Source of the DNA: Bifidobacterium felsineum
GTDB lineage: Bacteria; Actinomycetota; Actinomycetes; Actinomycetales; Bifidobacteriaceae
Reading direction: 5' to 3'
DNA: 64,000 bases
NCBI RefSeq assembly: GCF_002802915.1
Contig: NZ_PEBJ01000001.1
Coordinates: 372,001 to 436,000 of the forward strand
This document shows positions 19,475 to 30,000 of this stretch, piece by piece (positions within the stretch are counted from its first letter, which is position 1; every line of letters starts with the position of its first letter). The position numbers were made by a program, and so were the translations under genes. The notes under the pieces were generated by a model. The model worked only from the letters and a program-made list of their open reading frames with translations. It was not told the DNA's origin and searched no databases.

Positions 19475-21754
19475 TCACTGCACGGACAGAATATGAGCCA
19501 CATCAGCCCACGGTGCGAGCGAGACGTAGTTGTCCCATCCCCACTGGAATTCGCGGCCGGTCAGCTCATCGCGCACGGTGAGGGGGCGGTCGGTGGGCAG
19601 ACCCAGCTTATCGAGGTCCACATGCACCATGGACTGATGCGCGTTGTGGCCATCGAGGTTGACCACAACGATCAGCGTATCCGCCTGGCCGGTTCCGGTC
19701 AGTTCGGCCGGAGTATGGCGTGCGAATGCCAGAATGTTCGGGTCGGAGGTGGGCAGCACGGTGAGGTTGTGGTAGCTCAAGGCGGCCGGGTGCGCACGGC
19801 GGATCTTGTTCAGCGAGGTGAGCATCTTGGCCACGCCGTAACGCGCGGCCTTGGACCAGTCGCGAACCTTGACCTCGTACTTCTCGTTATCGATCTGCTC
19901 TTCGAAGCCGGGGCGCTGTTTGTTCTCAATCAGTTCGAAGCCGTTGTAGATGCCCCAGCTCGGGGAGCCCATGGCGGCGAGCACCGCGCGCACGCAATGG
20001 CCGGCGATGCCGTTATCGCGCACGTAGGCGGTGAGGATATCAGGGGTGGTGGGCCAGAAGGTGTTGTGCTGGTAATAGCCGTCGTCGCCGTTGGTGACCG
20101 GCAGATACTCCTCCAGCTCCTCCTTGGTGTTGCGCCACGGGAAGTAGCAGTGGGACTGGGTGAAGCCCACGTAGCTCAGTGCGCGCATCATGCCTGGGCG
20201 GGTGAACGCCTCGGCCAGGAACAGGATCTCCGGATGCTTCTTGGTTACTGCGGCGATCACATCCTGCCAGAAACGGACCGGCTTGGTGTGCGGATTGTCG
20301 ATGCGGAAGATCGTGACGCCTGCGTCGATCCACAGGTTGAGCACGCGCTCGACTTCCTTCTCGATGCCGGGCATATCCGCGTTGAAGTCGATCGGATAGA
20401 TGTCCTGATACTTCTTCGGCGGGTTCTCGGCGAATGCGATGGTGCCGTCCGGCTTGTGGCGGAACCAATCCGGGTGCTGCTTGACCCACGGATGGTCAGG
20501 AGAGCACTGCAGGGCGAAATCAAGGGCGATTTCAAGGCCGAGTTCGTGGGCGCGTGCGGTCAGAGCCTTGAAATCATCCATCGTACCGAGCAACGGATCT
20601 ACGGTATCGTGGCCGCCGAGCTCGGAGCCGATGCCGAACGGGGAACCCGGATCGTCAGGGCCTGCCACCAGCGAATTGTTGCGGCCCTTGCGGTTAGTCA
20701 CACCGATCGGGAAGATCGGCGGCAGATAGACGATGTCGAAGCCCTCGGCCTTGGCTCGTTCGAGACCTGCGATCGAGGTCTTCAGCGTACCCTGGATGAT
20801 CTTGCCGGTGTTCGGGTCGATTGTGGCGCCTTCGGAACGCGGGAAGAACTGGTACCAAGCGGCGAAGCTGGACTTCGGGCGCTCCACCTTGAAGCACTGC
20901 GGCTGGCTGGGGGAGATGCCGTCGCGCAGCGGGTTGGTCTCGTGCAGGGCGGCGATATGCGGGTTGTCGCCTGCGGCCAGACGATCCTCTGCGCTCAGGG
21001 ACTCGTCGGCCATCGTCTCGGCGGCCTGCTGCAGGGCCTTGCGCTCGCGGGCCGGCAGGCCGGCGTCCGGGGTCACGGCCCAACGGGCGAGCAGCTCGGC
21101 GCCGGAATTCAGGGCGTTATCCACATCGTCCTGAACCTTCACCTTGATGCGGGCGTCATGCAGCCAGGACTTGTAGGTGTCCTCCCAGCCTTCGATGGTC
21201 ACGGTCCACTCGCCAAGCTGGCGCTTGACCGCGGCATAACCGTCTTCCCAAGGCTTCAGGTCGCTGTGTTCGCCGCACTTCAGCGTGACCTCCCAGCGGT
21301 CGAGCCCCGGGTTGGTGCAGGTCATGGCGCGGCGCAGCGTTTCCTTGCCGCGGGCGTTGCGCACGATGGCGGTGGCGCCCACCTTGGTACGGCCTTCGAT
21401 GAATACCTGAGCGGTTACCTTGAACGGTTCACCAAGTTCCACGCGAGCCGGGTAGATGCCACGCTCTTCGCCAGGTGTGATGTCCATGACGTTGATGCGG
21501 CCGAACTGGCCAGGCTCATCAGCGGGGATGGACGGGGCCGGAGCTTCGCCGGTCAGGCCCTTAAGCGCTGCGTTGGCGCGTGCGGTTTCGGCGTCGACGC
21601 GCTTGCGAGTGGTCTTGGTGGTTTTGGATCGGGAAGTCGCCTTTGACTTCACCGCCTTGGAGGACTTGGAGACCTTAGTGGTCTGAGCGGCCTTAGTGGC
21701 CTCGAGGGAATCTGTTTCAGATGTGCGCGAATCCGCGCTATGTTGTACTGCCAT
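19475..21754 (-). CDS. glgE: Alpha-1,4-glucan:maltose-1-phosphate maltosyltransferase
   Basis: GH13 maltosyltransferase of 759 residues that extends alpha-glucan from maltose-1-phosphate. Residues about 15-50 are a Lys/Ser/Thr-rich linker, not part of the enzyme. The N-domain carries GQFGRINVMDITPGEERGIYPARVELG. The catalytic (beta/alpha)8 barrel has the GlgE-type nucleophile region FRIDNPHTKP near residue 485 and the acid region FLAEAFTRPGMM near 513, plus NSLVAGPDDPGSPFGIGSELGGHD. The start is uncertain: ATGs at 21754 and 21763 both lack a good ribosome site, and a leaderless message is possible. The other genes of the GlgE pathway are not in the window. Confidence 0.92.
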   Translation of the reverse strand: MAVQHSADSRTSETDSLEATKAAQTTKVSKSSKAVKSKATSRSKTTKTTRKRVDAETARANAALKGLTGEAPAPSIPADEPGQFGRINVMDITPGEERGIYPARVELGEPFKVTAQVFIEGRTKVGATAIVRNARGKETLRRAMTCTNPGLDRWEVTLKCGEHSDLKPWEDGYAAVKRQLGEWTVTIEGWEDTYKSWLHDARIKVKVQDDVDNALNSGAELLARWAVTPDAGLPARERKALQQAAETMADESLSAEDRLAAGDNPHIAALHETNPLRDGISPSQPQCFKVERPKSSFAAWYQFFPRSEGATIDPNTGKIIQGTLKTSIAGLERAKAEGFDIVYLPPIFPIGVTNRKGRNNSLVAGPDDPGSPFGIGSELGGHDTVDPLLGTMDDFKALTARAHELGLEIALDFALQCSPDHPWVKQHPDWFRHKPDGTIAFAENPPKKYQDIYPIDFNADMPGIEKEVERVLNLWIDAGVTIFRIDNPHTKPVRFWQDVIAAVTKKHPEILFLAEAFTRPGMMRALSYVGFTQSHCYFPWRNTKEELEEYLPVTNGDDGYYQHNTFWPTTPDILTAYVRDNGIAGHCVRAVLAAMGSPSWGIYNGFELIENKQRPGFEEQIDNEKYEVKVRDWSKAARYGVAKMLTSLNKIRRAHPAALSYHNLTVLPTSDPNILAFARHTPAELTGTGQADTLIVVVNLDGHNAHQSMVHVDLDKLGLPTDRPLTVRDELTGREFQWGWDNYVSLAPWADVAHILSVQ

Positions 21755-21834
21755 ACGGCCCATTCTAAGGGGAATCCGACATTTGGCGTGCATTGTGGAC
21801 AATTTTTGGATGAACGTTCGATAAATGGCTTGAA

Positions 21835-21864
21835 GTGGATAACTTCGGCGCAAAGTTATCCACA
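21835..21864. promoter_or_regulatory. Inverted pair of DnaA-box-like sites
   Basis: GTGGATAACTT (21835-21845) and its perfect complement AAGTTATCCAC (21853-21863) face each other across 7 bases. The right copy contains the consensus box TTATCCACA. The site lies in the divergent gap between glgE and the surface-protein gene. There is no dnaA or dnaN here, so this is not oriC. Confidence 0.5.
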
Positions 21865-21995
21865 ACTCGCCGGTAAACGGCAAGCTCGGACCACATAGGT
21901 CGAAAAACGGCTGATGAGAGCCGGAAATCTGCCATGCTCATGGTCTATCGACTCGCAACGGCGCGGTCGAATCCATATCAAGGAAAGGAAAGGAC

Positions 21996-23918
21996 ATGGC
22001 GGCATCATTGAGGAAACGCGCGATTGCCATAGGGGCCATGCTGACGGGCTTGGCAATGATGCTGAGCGTGTTCATGGGAATACCGGCGAATGGGTATGCG
22101 GCATCTCTGTGGCCTTCGGACATGGACCAGAGGATTGTCTATGCATTTGGGGGAGAGGAACTGCAGCTTGGCGTGGTGGCCAATGGCTCGGATGGCACCC
22201 GGTATTACTGCATTGAGGCATCCAACCTCACTGATTATGTAATTGGGCCAACAAGTACGGTCGAAGATAATCCCACAGTGCGCCTTATGGCATGGATTCT
22301 CGAAAAATATCAGGAGGCATCCACCCAGGATTATGCGGCGGTTGCCACGCTTGTGCAGGATAGGTTCGGCAATCAGAAGCAATGGAAGCCGCAGAGGGCC
22401 TATTTGCTGGAGAAATATCCGGAGATATTCAGCCGTGCAGAGGAGATTTGGACGGAGGCTGAGGCAAAGGCGCCCAAAGACGCCGTTGTTGAGCGCACCT
22501 ATGCCGAGGGATTGCGCCACGGCGAGATCACGGTATCGGTAAAGAGCACTTCCGGGCAGTTCGTGGCCGGCATACCATTCACCGTTACGTTGGAGGGGCC
22601 TGCGGTGTTTACCTCGGGTGAGAAAACCTTGACCGATACATCCGGCAGCGAGCCCAAAACCTATGCATGGAAGGCTACGGGGCTTGGTGAGGTAACAGCT
22701 AAAACTACCTATGAGATTCCTCAGATGAGTCATATGGATGCGCGGCAGGATATGCGGGCGTTCGATTCGATGACTTATATTCCCGGTGGTGCGGTGACAT
22801 TCAAAGTGCGTAAGGATTTCATGCCATCGGTAAATACCAAGATCGCGGATAAAGTGCTGGACGCGGGCTCTGCGATTTTCGATGAAGTGACCAGCGCGGT
22901 GGCGGATGCGCAGAGCCACTGGGTGCCGGGACTGCTGCTTGAAGCGCAAGGGTATTATTTTGATGGGCTTGGCGCGATGGATTTGGCCAACATAACAGTG
23001 CCTAATAGCGCAGAAACCGCCGATAGTTATCTCGCCCGTCTGGAAGACGCCGGATACAAGCCTCGTGCTTATGGCAGCGCGTCGTTTACCGGAGTCGGCC
23101 AAACTGCTCGGGTGCAAGCCATGACCACTCCTGATGGCAGCAAACCGTATTTGACTCACTCGTCGGGTGGATTCGGAACATGGGTATGGGTGTTCCGCAA
23201 ATCGGAACAAAACGACGAGGCCAAAGAATATCTGAGTGGTGACTGGAGCAGCACCTTTCTGGAAACCGAGGAGAGCAGCTCGAATCGTAGCAAAGTGAGC
23301 GTGGAATCAACGGTAGCCGAGCATTCTGCCGAAGTGGGTTCCCCGTTGAGCGACACCATTACGGTTTCCGGATTTCCCGATGATCATGGCAGCTTCACTG
23401 GCAATAGTGATTATGGTTTTGGCGCTGATAGGCCTAACGCGCAGGTCAGTGTGTGGTGGTCGGGCGATCCAAACGATCCGTCCAATGATGATGAGTTCAA
23501 GCCGAGTGGAGCCAAGGTGCCCAAGGAAGATGAGCATCATAAGAAGTTGATTACATGGAATATTCCTGCGCGCAATGGGACATTCAAAATCGGCACAGGG
23601 GCTCTCAGCGCCGATGGCGAACCGATGGATATCACGGCCGATAGGCACGGATGGTATGTGTTTGTCTGGGAATTCAAAGGTGATGATCGCGTGATGCCGG
23701 CGGCAAGTCGTTATGACGATGCGCGGGAGCGTACGCGGGTGACCGAGTCCTGCGAGCCTGAGGAACCTTGTGAGCCTGAGGAGCCGCAGGAACCCGAGGA
23801 GCCTGAGGAACCGCTGCCGCCCACCGGCATCAACGTGGTTCCGCCCCTTGGAGTGGCCGCTGCGGCTATAACGCTCGGGGCCATCGTATTGTTCATCGCC
23901 AACAGGCGCCGAATCTAG
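21996..23918 (+). CDS. LPxTG-type cell-wall-anchored surface protein
   Basis: A 640-residue exported protein. The ATG has the strong site AAGGAAAGGA. The signal peptide (RKRAIAIGAMLTGLAMMLS) is cleaved near YAA. The first mature domain contains RYYCIEAS (Cys72), then MAWILEKYQ and AAVATLVQDRFG (Gln121). This order resembles Cys-Gln thioester surface domains, but the usual TQxA/AIW wording is absent. Next comes a beta-rich region with a Cna/Ig-like segment (ITVSVKSTSGQFVAGIPFTVTL). The C-terminus is a proline/glutamate stalk (CEPEEPQEPEEPEEP), then LPPTG, a membrane helix and RRR. It is a likely sortase A substrate. No linked sortase or partner gene is visible, and its ligand is unknown. Confidence 0.8.
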   Translation: MAASLRKRAIAIGAMLTGLAMMLSVFMGIPANGYAASLWPSDMDQRIVYAFGGEELQLGVVANGSDGTRYYCIEASNLTDYVIGPTSTVEDNPTVRLMAWILEKYQEASTQDYAAVATLVQDRFGNQKQWKPQRAYLLEKYPEIFSRAEEIWTEAEAKAPKDAVVERTYAEGLRHGEITVSVKSTSGQFVAGIPFTVTLEGPAVFTSGEKTLTDTSGSEPKTYAWKATGLGEVTAKTTYEIPQMSHMDARQDMRAFDSMTYIPGGAVTFKVRKDFMPSVNTKIADKVLDAGSAIFDEVTSAVADAQSHWVPGLLLEAQGYYFDGLGAMDLANITVPNSAETADSYLARLEDAGYKPRAYGSASFTGVGQTARVQAMTTPDGSKPYLTHSSGGFGTWVWVFRKSEQNDEAKEYLSGDWSSTFLETEESSSNRSKVSVESTVAEHSAEVGSPLSDTITVSGFPDDHGSFTGNSDYGFGADRPNAQVSVWWSGDPNDPSNDDEFKPSGAKVPKEDEHHKKLITWNIPARNGTFKIGTGALSADGEPMDITADRHGWYVFVWEFKGDDRVMPAASRYDDARERTRVTESCEPEEPCEPEEPQEPEEPEEPLPPTGINVVPPLGVAAAAITLGAIVLFIANRRRI

Positions 23919-23930
23919 CATTGGATAAGC

Positions 23931-23960
23931 AAAAAGCCGGAACCTTGTCAGATTCCGGCT
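23931..23960 (+). terminator. Terminator between surface-protein gene and tRNA-fMet
   Basis: AAAGCCGGAA (23931-23940) pairs with TTCCGGCTTT (23951-23960). It serves the surface-protein transcript on the plus strand, and because the stem is flanked by A/T runs on both sides it may also end the tRNA transcript coming from the other side. Confidence 0.75.
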
Positions 23961-23966
23961 TTCCAT

Positions 23967-24043
23967 TGGTAGCGGGGCATGGATTTGAACCATGGACCTC
24001 TGGGTTATGAGCCCAGCGAGCTACCGAGCTGCTCCACCCCGCG
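23967..24043 (-). tRNA. Initiator tRNA-fMet (CAU), CCA encoded
   Basis: Read on the minus strand, the cloverleaf is CGCGGGG acceptor, D-arm GAGCAGCTCGGTAGCTC, anticodon loop CTCATAA, T-arm CATGGTTCAAATCCATG and CCCCGCT-A-CCA. Three consecutive G:C pairs (GGG/CCC) close the anticodon loop, and position 1 (C) is unpaired with U72. Both are initiator hallmarks. CCA is in the DNA. Confidence 0.95.
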
Positions 24044-24238
24044 TCGGCTTGTCTTTCAGACAGCTCTATCTACAATACTGTGGAATCAAATAATGTCAAC
24101 ATGATTGAATTGCTCGGCGTGTCGCATCGGTGGTGGGTGGTGCGGCAATAACCGGTCATAAGCGGAATCTATGTGGTCTGCGGCGCAAAGTGATGCACAT
24201 AAGATGCGACATATCCGCTTCGTGGCCATAATGAGAAC

Positions 24239-25282
24239 ATGCCTATCAAGATTCCCAGTGGCCTGCCGGCCCGTGACATCCTCGATTCGGAGCGTATCTT
24301 CGCCCTCGAGAAGCCTGAAGCTGAGCGTCAGCGCGTTCGTCCGCTCAAACTGGTGATCCTGAATCTGATGCCCAAGAAGATCGAAACCGAAACGCAGCTG
24401 CTTCGTCTCATCTCCAAAAGTCCGTTGCAGGTCGAAGTCGATTTCATGAAAACCTCCACCCATGAGGCCACTCATGTCTCCGCCGACCATCTGGTGAAGT
24501 TCTACGAGACGTTGGACGCGTTCAAAGACAATTATTACGACGGCTTCGTGGTGACCGGCGCCCCGGTGGAGCATCTGCCGTTCGAGGAAGTGGACTATTG
24601 GGAGGAGTTCAAGACCATACTTGACTGGGCCTCCACCCATGTGTTCTCCACCATGTATCTGTGCTGGGGTGCGATGGGCGCGCTGTATTACCGCTATGGC
24701 GTGCGCAAGGTGGATTACCCACAGAAGATCTTCGGTGTCTTTCCCCAATATCTGCAGGACGAGTACTGCTTCCTGACCAATGGCTTTGACGAGATTGCCT
24801 TGCAGCCGCATTCGCGTTTGGCCGGCGTGAACGAGGCTGATTTGGAGTTGAGGAACCAGGAGCTGCAGGTGCTGACCTGGGGGCCTCAGTCCGGTCCGGG
24901 GCTGGTGGCCACGCGTGATTTCTCCGAAGTGTTCGCGCTTGGGCATTGGGAATACGGCAAGTACACGCTCGCCGAGGAATATGAACGTGATATGGCCAAA
25001 GGGCTGACCAACGTGCCGTTCCCGAAGAACTACTTCCCGCATGACGACCCATCGTTGGAGCCGTTGTTCAGCTGGCGTGCACACGGCAATCTGTTGTGGC
25101 GCAACTGGCTGAATTGGGTGTATCAGACCACTCCGTATGACTTAACCGAGGTGCCGGAGCTCAGGAAAGAGAAGAAGCTCGGCACTGATCGTTCGATTCG
25201 TCACCTGCCGGGAGGCCCGCGCAAGGACAACTTCGAGCCGTTCCTGCACGACGGTTATGGCGTGATTCCTGAGACGCGTTGA
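24239..25282 (+). CDS. metA: Homoserine O-acyltransferase MetA (probably acetyl-CoA-using)
   Basis: First committed enzyme of methionine synthesis, 347 residues, acylating homoserine. The glutamine-amidotransferase-like fold carries nucleophile Cys142 (YLCWGAMGAL), His236 and Glu238 (ALGHWEYGK). The oxyanion/substrate region reads VVTGAPVEHLPFEEVDYW. Residue 111 is Glu. In studied MetA enzymes Glu111 goes with acetyl-CoA and Gly111, as in E. coli (TGAPLG), with succinyl-CoA, so an O-acetyltransferase is inferred despite the usual 'succinyltransferase' label. The length is slightly above the usual 300-310, with an extra C-terminal tail. No SAM riboswitch or MetR-type site is evident upstream. 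It stands alone. Confidence 0.93.
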   Translation: MPIKIPSGLPARDILDSERIFALEKPEAERQRVRPLKLVILNLMPKKIETETQLLRLISKSPLQVEVDFMKTSTHEATHVSADHLVKFYETLDAFKDNYYDGFVVTGAPVEHLPFEEVDYWEEFKTILDWASTHVFSTMYLCWGAMGALYYRYGVRKVDYPQKIFGVFPQYLQDEYCFLTNGFDEIALQPHSRLAGVNEADLELRNQELQVLTWGPQSGPGLVATRDFSEVFALGHWEYGKYTLAEEYERDMAKGLTNVPFPKNYFPHDDPSLEPLFSWRAHGNLLWRNWLNWVYQTTPYDLTEVPELRKEKKLGTDRSIRHLPGGPRKDNFEPFLHDGYGVIPETR

Positions 25283-25652
25283 TTGCTTGTTGGGGTGTTT
25301 GTGCCACATTGTGACCGCCCATCGGACGTAGTGATGTTCACTATTCGGACGCTACATTAAACAAAATTCGGCAGTCCAGTGGCAAACGTCTAACCGGAAA
25401 TCAGAACATAACAAAATGGTAAAAACCTTATGGCAGTAGGGCTGAAGGCAGACACGCCCGAGTGCCGTTGACTTTGTCCCAACTCAGGCCAATAATCACC
25501 TTTCAGTCATTCGGAGTCGAATGCCGCAGCGTCGACTCCAGTCCCCGCACGGCAAGCCCCGGAGCGGGGAGCGGAAGTAACCAATACGTCACATTTGCGC
25601 GTCCCGCTGGTCTAAACTGACACCTGACATTGAAGAAGCAGGAGGCGTGAGA
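25283..25652. other. Gap upstream of the atp operon
   Basis: 370 bases without a credible gene. A GC-rich hairpin (CCCCGGAGCGGGG near 25557) lies about 90 bases before atpB. The operon promoter must lie here, but I cannot single out -10/-35 boxes. Confidence 0.4.
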
Positions 25653-26462
25653 ATGAACGAAGCCCTTTTGAACGGGTTAGCTTTGGCCGCGGACGGTCCG
25701 AAATTCCCGACCGTTAACGACTTCCTTCTTCCGCAGATCATCTTCCCCGGAACTCCTTTTGCCATGAACCGCATCATCATGGTGCGCATCATCGCCACGG
25801 TAATCATGCTGGTCATCCTCGGCATCTCCGCCGCACGCGCCAAGCTGATTCCCGGCCGCTGGCAGGGGGCTGTGGAATGGGTCATCGAATTCGTGCGTGA
25901 CCAGATCGTCTACCAGGTGATGGGCAAGGAGCGCGGACAGCGCTACCTGCCGATGATCACCACCATGTTCTTCACCATTCTGGTGTTCAACCTGTGTGGC
26001 ATCATCCCCGGCTTCAACATCGCAGCCACCGCCACCATCACCATGCCGCTGGTCTTCGCCGGCTGGTGCTTCTGCCAGTACTGGATCGCCGGCATCCGTG
26101 AGAAGGGCCTCGGCTCCTTCCTCAAGGACGAGCTCTTCCCGAAGGGCGTGCCCGCTCCGATCTACATTCTGCTTACCCCGATTCAGATTCTCGAGCTGCT
26201 CGTGATTCGTCCGGTCTCCCTGACGCTGCGACTCTTCGCCAACATGGTCTCCGGCCACATCACCGTCGGCGTGTGCCTTGCCGCCACCCAGTGGTTCCTC
26301 ATTGAGATTCCGAACAAGCTGTGGTCCATCCTCGGCGTTGGCACGCTTGCCGCAGGCCTAATCATGACCCTCTTCGAAATTCTGGTCGCGGCACTACAAG
26401 CTTTCATCTTCGCCATGCTGACCACCGCATACATCAACATGAGCTACCCGGAAACCGAGTGA
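25653..26462 (+). CDS. atpB: ATP synthase Fo subunit a
   Basis: Membrane stator subunit that forms the two proton half-channels, 269 residues. Five to six hydrophobic helices are visible. The essential Arg is in the helix RPVSLTLRLFANMVSGH, and the last helices read LFEILVAALQAFIFAMLTTAYI. The ATG has GCAGGAGG seven bases upstream; a GTG six bases earlier lies too close to it. It is the first of eight genes in order atpBEFHAGDC, all on the plus strand. No atpI precedes it within the window. Confidence 0.96.
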   Translation: MNEALLNGLALAADGPKFPTVNDFLLPQIIFPGTPFAMNRIIMVRIIATVIMLVILGISAARAKLIPGRWQGAVEWVIEFVRDQIVYQVMGKERGQRYLPMITTMFFTILVFNLCGIIPGFNIAATATITMPLVFAGWCFCQYWIAGIREKGLGSFLKDELFPKGVPAPIYILLTPIQILELLVIRPVSLTLRLFANMVSGHITVGVCLAATQWFLIEIPNKLWSILGVGTLAAGLIMTLFEILVAALQAFIFAMLTTAYINMSYPETE

Positions 26463-26475
26463 TTCACGGGCTTAG

Positions 26476-26781
<306 letters not shown>

Positions 26782-26888
26782 TCGCCGTCGTTACCTGCCG
26801 CACGACCGCACATTGCGCACGCATGGCAGTCGACCGGTGGTAACGAAGCAATCACAAACGGAAATGAAGCTATGAAAGGAGAACGGCA

Positions 26889-27407
26889 ATGACTTTAGCG
26901 GAAAACGGTATCAACCTGTTCATCCCCGAGGTCTACGACATCGTGTGGTCGCTGGTTATTCTGGCCGTCATCGCGGTGTTCTTCTACAAGTTCTTCATGC
27001 CGAAGTTCCAGGCCATTTTCGATGAGCGTACCGCCAAGATCGAAGGCGGTATCGCCAAGGCTGAACAGGCTCAGAAGGAAGCTGCCGAAGCCAAGGCCAA
27101 GTACGAGAGCCAGCTGAGCAACGCCCGCGTGGAAGCCGCTAAGATTCGCGACGACGCCCGCGCAGAAGCATCGCATATCGTTGCCGATGCCCGCGCCCGT
27201 GCTGAAGCCGATGCCGCTCAGATCACCGCCAACGCTCAGCGTTCGCTGGAATCCCAGCAGCAGCAGGCTTTGGTCTCGCTCAAGGGCGAGGTCGGCGCTC
27301 TGGCCACCGCTTTGGCCGGCAAGATTCTTGGTGCCAAGCTTCAGGACAGCGATGTGCAGTCCTCGATGATTGACTCCATGATCGCAGACCTGGACGCCAA
27401 GAAGTGA
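26889..27407 (+). CDS. atpF: ATP synthase Fo subunit b
   Basis: Peripheral stalk subunit, 172 residues. One membrane helix (residues about 15-35, VYDIVWSLVILAVIAVFFYKF) is followed by a long charged amphipathic helix rich in Ala, Lys and Glu that dimerises. The C-terminal part (LKGEVGALATALAGKILGAKL) is the delta-binding segment. AAAGGAGAA precedes the ATG. Length and sequence are normal. Confidence 0.95.
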   Translation: MTLAENGINLFIPEVYDIVWSLVILAVIAVFFYKFFMPKFQAIFDERTAKIEGGIAKAEQAQKEAAEAKAKYESQLSNARVEAAKIRDDARAEASHIVADARARAEADAAQITANAQRSLESQQQQALVSLKGEVGALATALAGKILGAKLQDSDVQSSMIDSMIADLDAKK

Positions 27408-27453
27408 CCGTGAACATCGTCAGGAACATCCGTAACCAGAAAGGGAGGTGACC

Positions 27454-28284
27454 ATGCGAGGAGAGGCATCTCGTATTGCAGACCGCGAGTCGCGTGATTC
27501 GCTGGCCCCGAAGCTGCGTGACACCCGTGAGGATGCATGGCGAATCGGCAATGAACTGTTCAAGATCACCAGCGTGCTCGATCACAACATCGCGTTGGAA
27601 CGCGCGCTGACTGATCCCTCCCGCCCGGTCTCAGACAAGGTTGCGGTGCTGAACGAACTGTTCAAGGGTGAGGCTCACCCGATGACGGTGGAGATCATGA
27701 CAGATTTGGTCGCTCGCCGTTGGAGCCGCGCCCGTGATATCGCCAACGCGGTCGAAGACTTTGGCGTGGACGCCATGATGTACTACGCCGACGCCACCGA
27801 CGCTACGTTGCAGGTGTCCATTGAGCTCTCCCAGCTGCATTCGGCCCTGCTGACCCTGCCGGTTGTGCGCGCCAAGCTGTACGACGACCAGGCATCCAGC
27901 GACTCCCGTGTGAAGCTCTTCCGCGAAATCTTCGACGGCAAGGGTCTGAACAAGATCACGATGAGACTCGCCGAGCACGCCACCTGCAATCTGCGTCGCC
28001 GCCGTTACTTGGAAACCATCCAGTGGTTGATCAACAAGTTCTCCCGCCATATGGGCGAGTCGATGGTCACTGTGACCACCGCAACCCCGTTGAAGCGCGA
28101 GCAGATCGAACGCCTGACCAAGGTCTATTCGGCCAAGGCCGGACGCCCGGTGCACATCAACTCCGTGGTGGATCCGAGCGTGCTGGGTGGCATGCGCGTT
28201 CAGGTGGGCGACGAAGTCACGGACAACACCGTGGTGGCCCAGCTGCAGCACCTCAACCGCACCGTGAAAGCGGGCTCTAACTGA
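27454..28284 (+). CDS. atpH: ATP synthase F1 subunit delta
   Basis: Links the stalk to the F1 head, 276 residues, in the long actinobacterial form. The N-terminal helical bundle begins EASRIADRESRDSLAPKLRDT. The conserved C-terminal segment is VTTATPLKREQIERLTKVYSAKAGRPVHINSVVDPSVLGGMRVQVGDEVTD. The ATG has AAGGGAGG six bases upstream; the GTG at 27448 overlaps that site and is rejected as start. Confidence 0.95.
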   Translation: MRGEASRIADRESRDSLAPKLRDTREDAWRIGNELFKITSVLDHNIALERALTDPSRPVSDKVAVLNELFKGEAHPMTVEIMTDLVARRWSRARDIANAVEDFGVDAMMYYADATDATLQVSIELSQLHSALLTLPVVRAKLYDDQASSDSRVKLFREIFDGKGLNKITMRLAEHATCNLRRRRYLETIQWLINKFSRHMGESMVTVTTATPLKREQIERLTKVYSAKAGRPVHINSVVDPSVLGGMRVQVGDEVTDNTVVAQLQHLNRTVKAGSN

Positions 28285-28368
28285 GCGATAGGAGTGCATA
28301 TGGCACCCGTCGCACAGCGGAACACAAGCAAAGACTTGACTGAACAATAACCAATAGAAGGAGTGATC

Positions 28369-29997
<1,629 letters not shown>

Positions 29998-30000
29998 GCC

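Noticed and set aside
18830..21646. 938-codon plus-strand frame over ppa and glgE
   Set aside because: It lies antisense to two certain genes and begins in the ppa terminator; low-complexity translation with no domain.
21835..21864. Replication origin
   Set aside because: Only two DnaA-like boxes, and no dnaA, dnaN or AT-rich unwinding region nearby.
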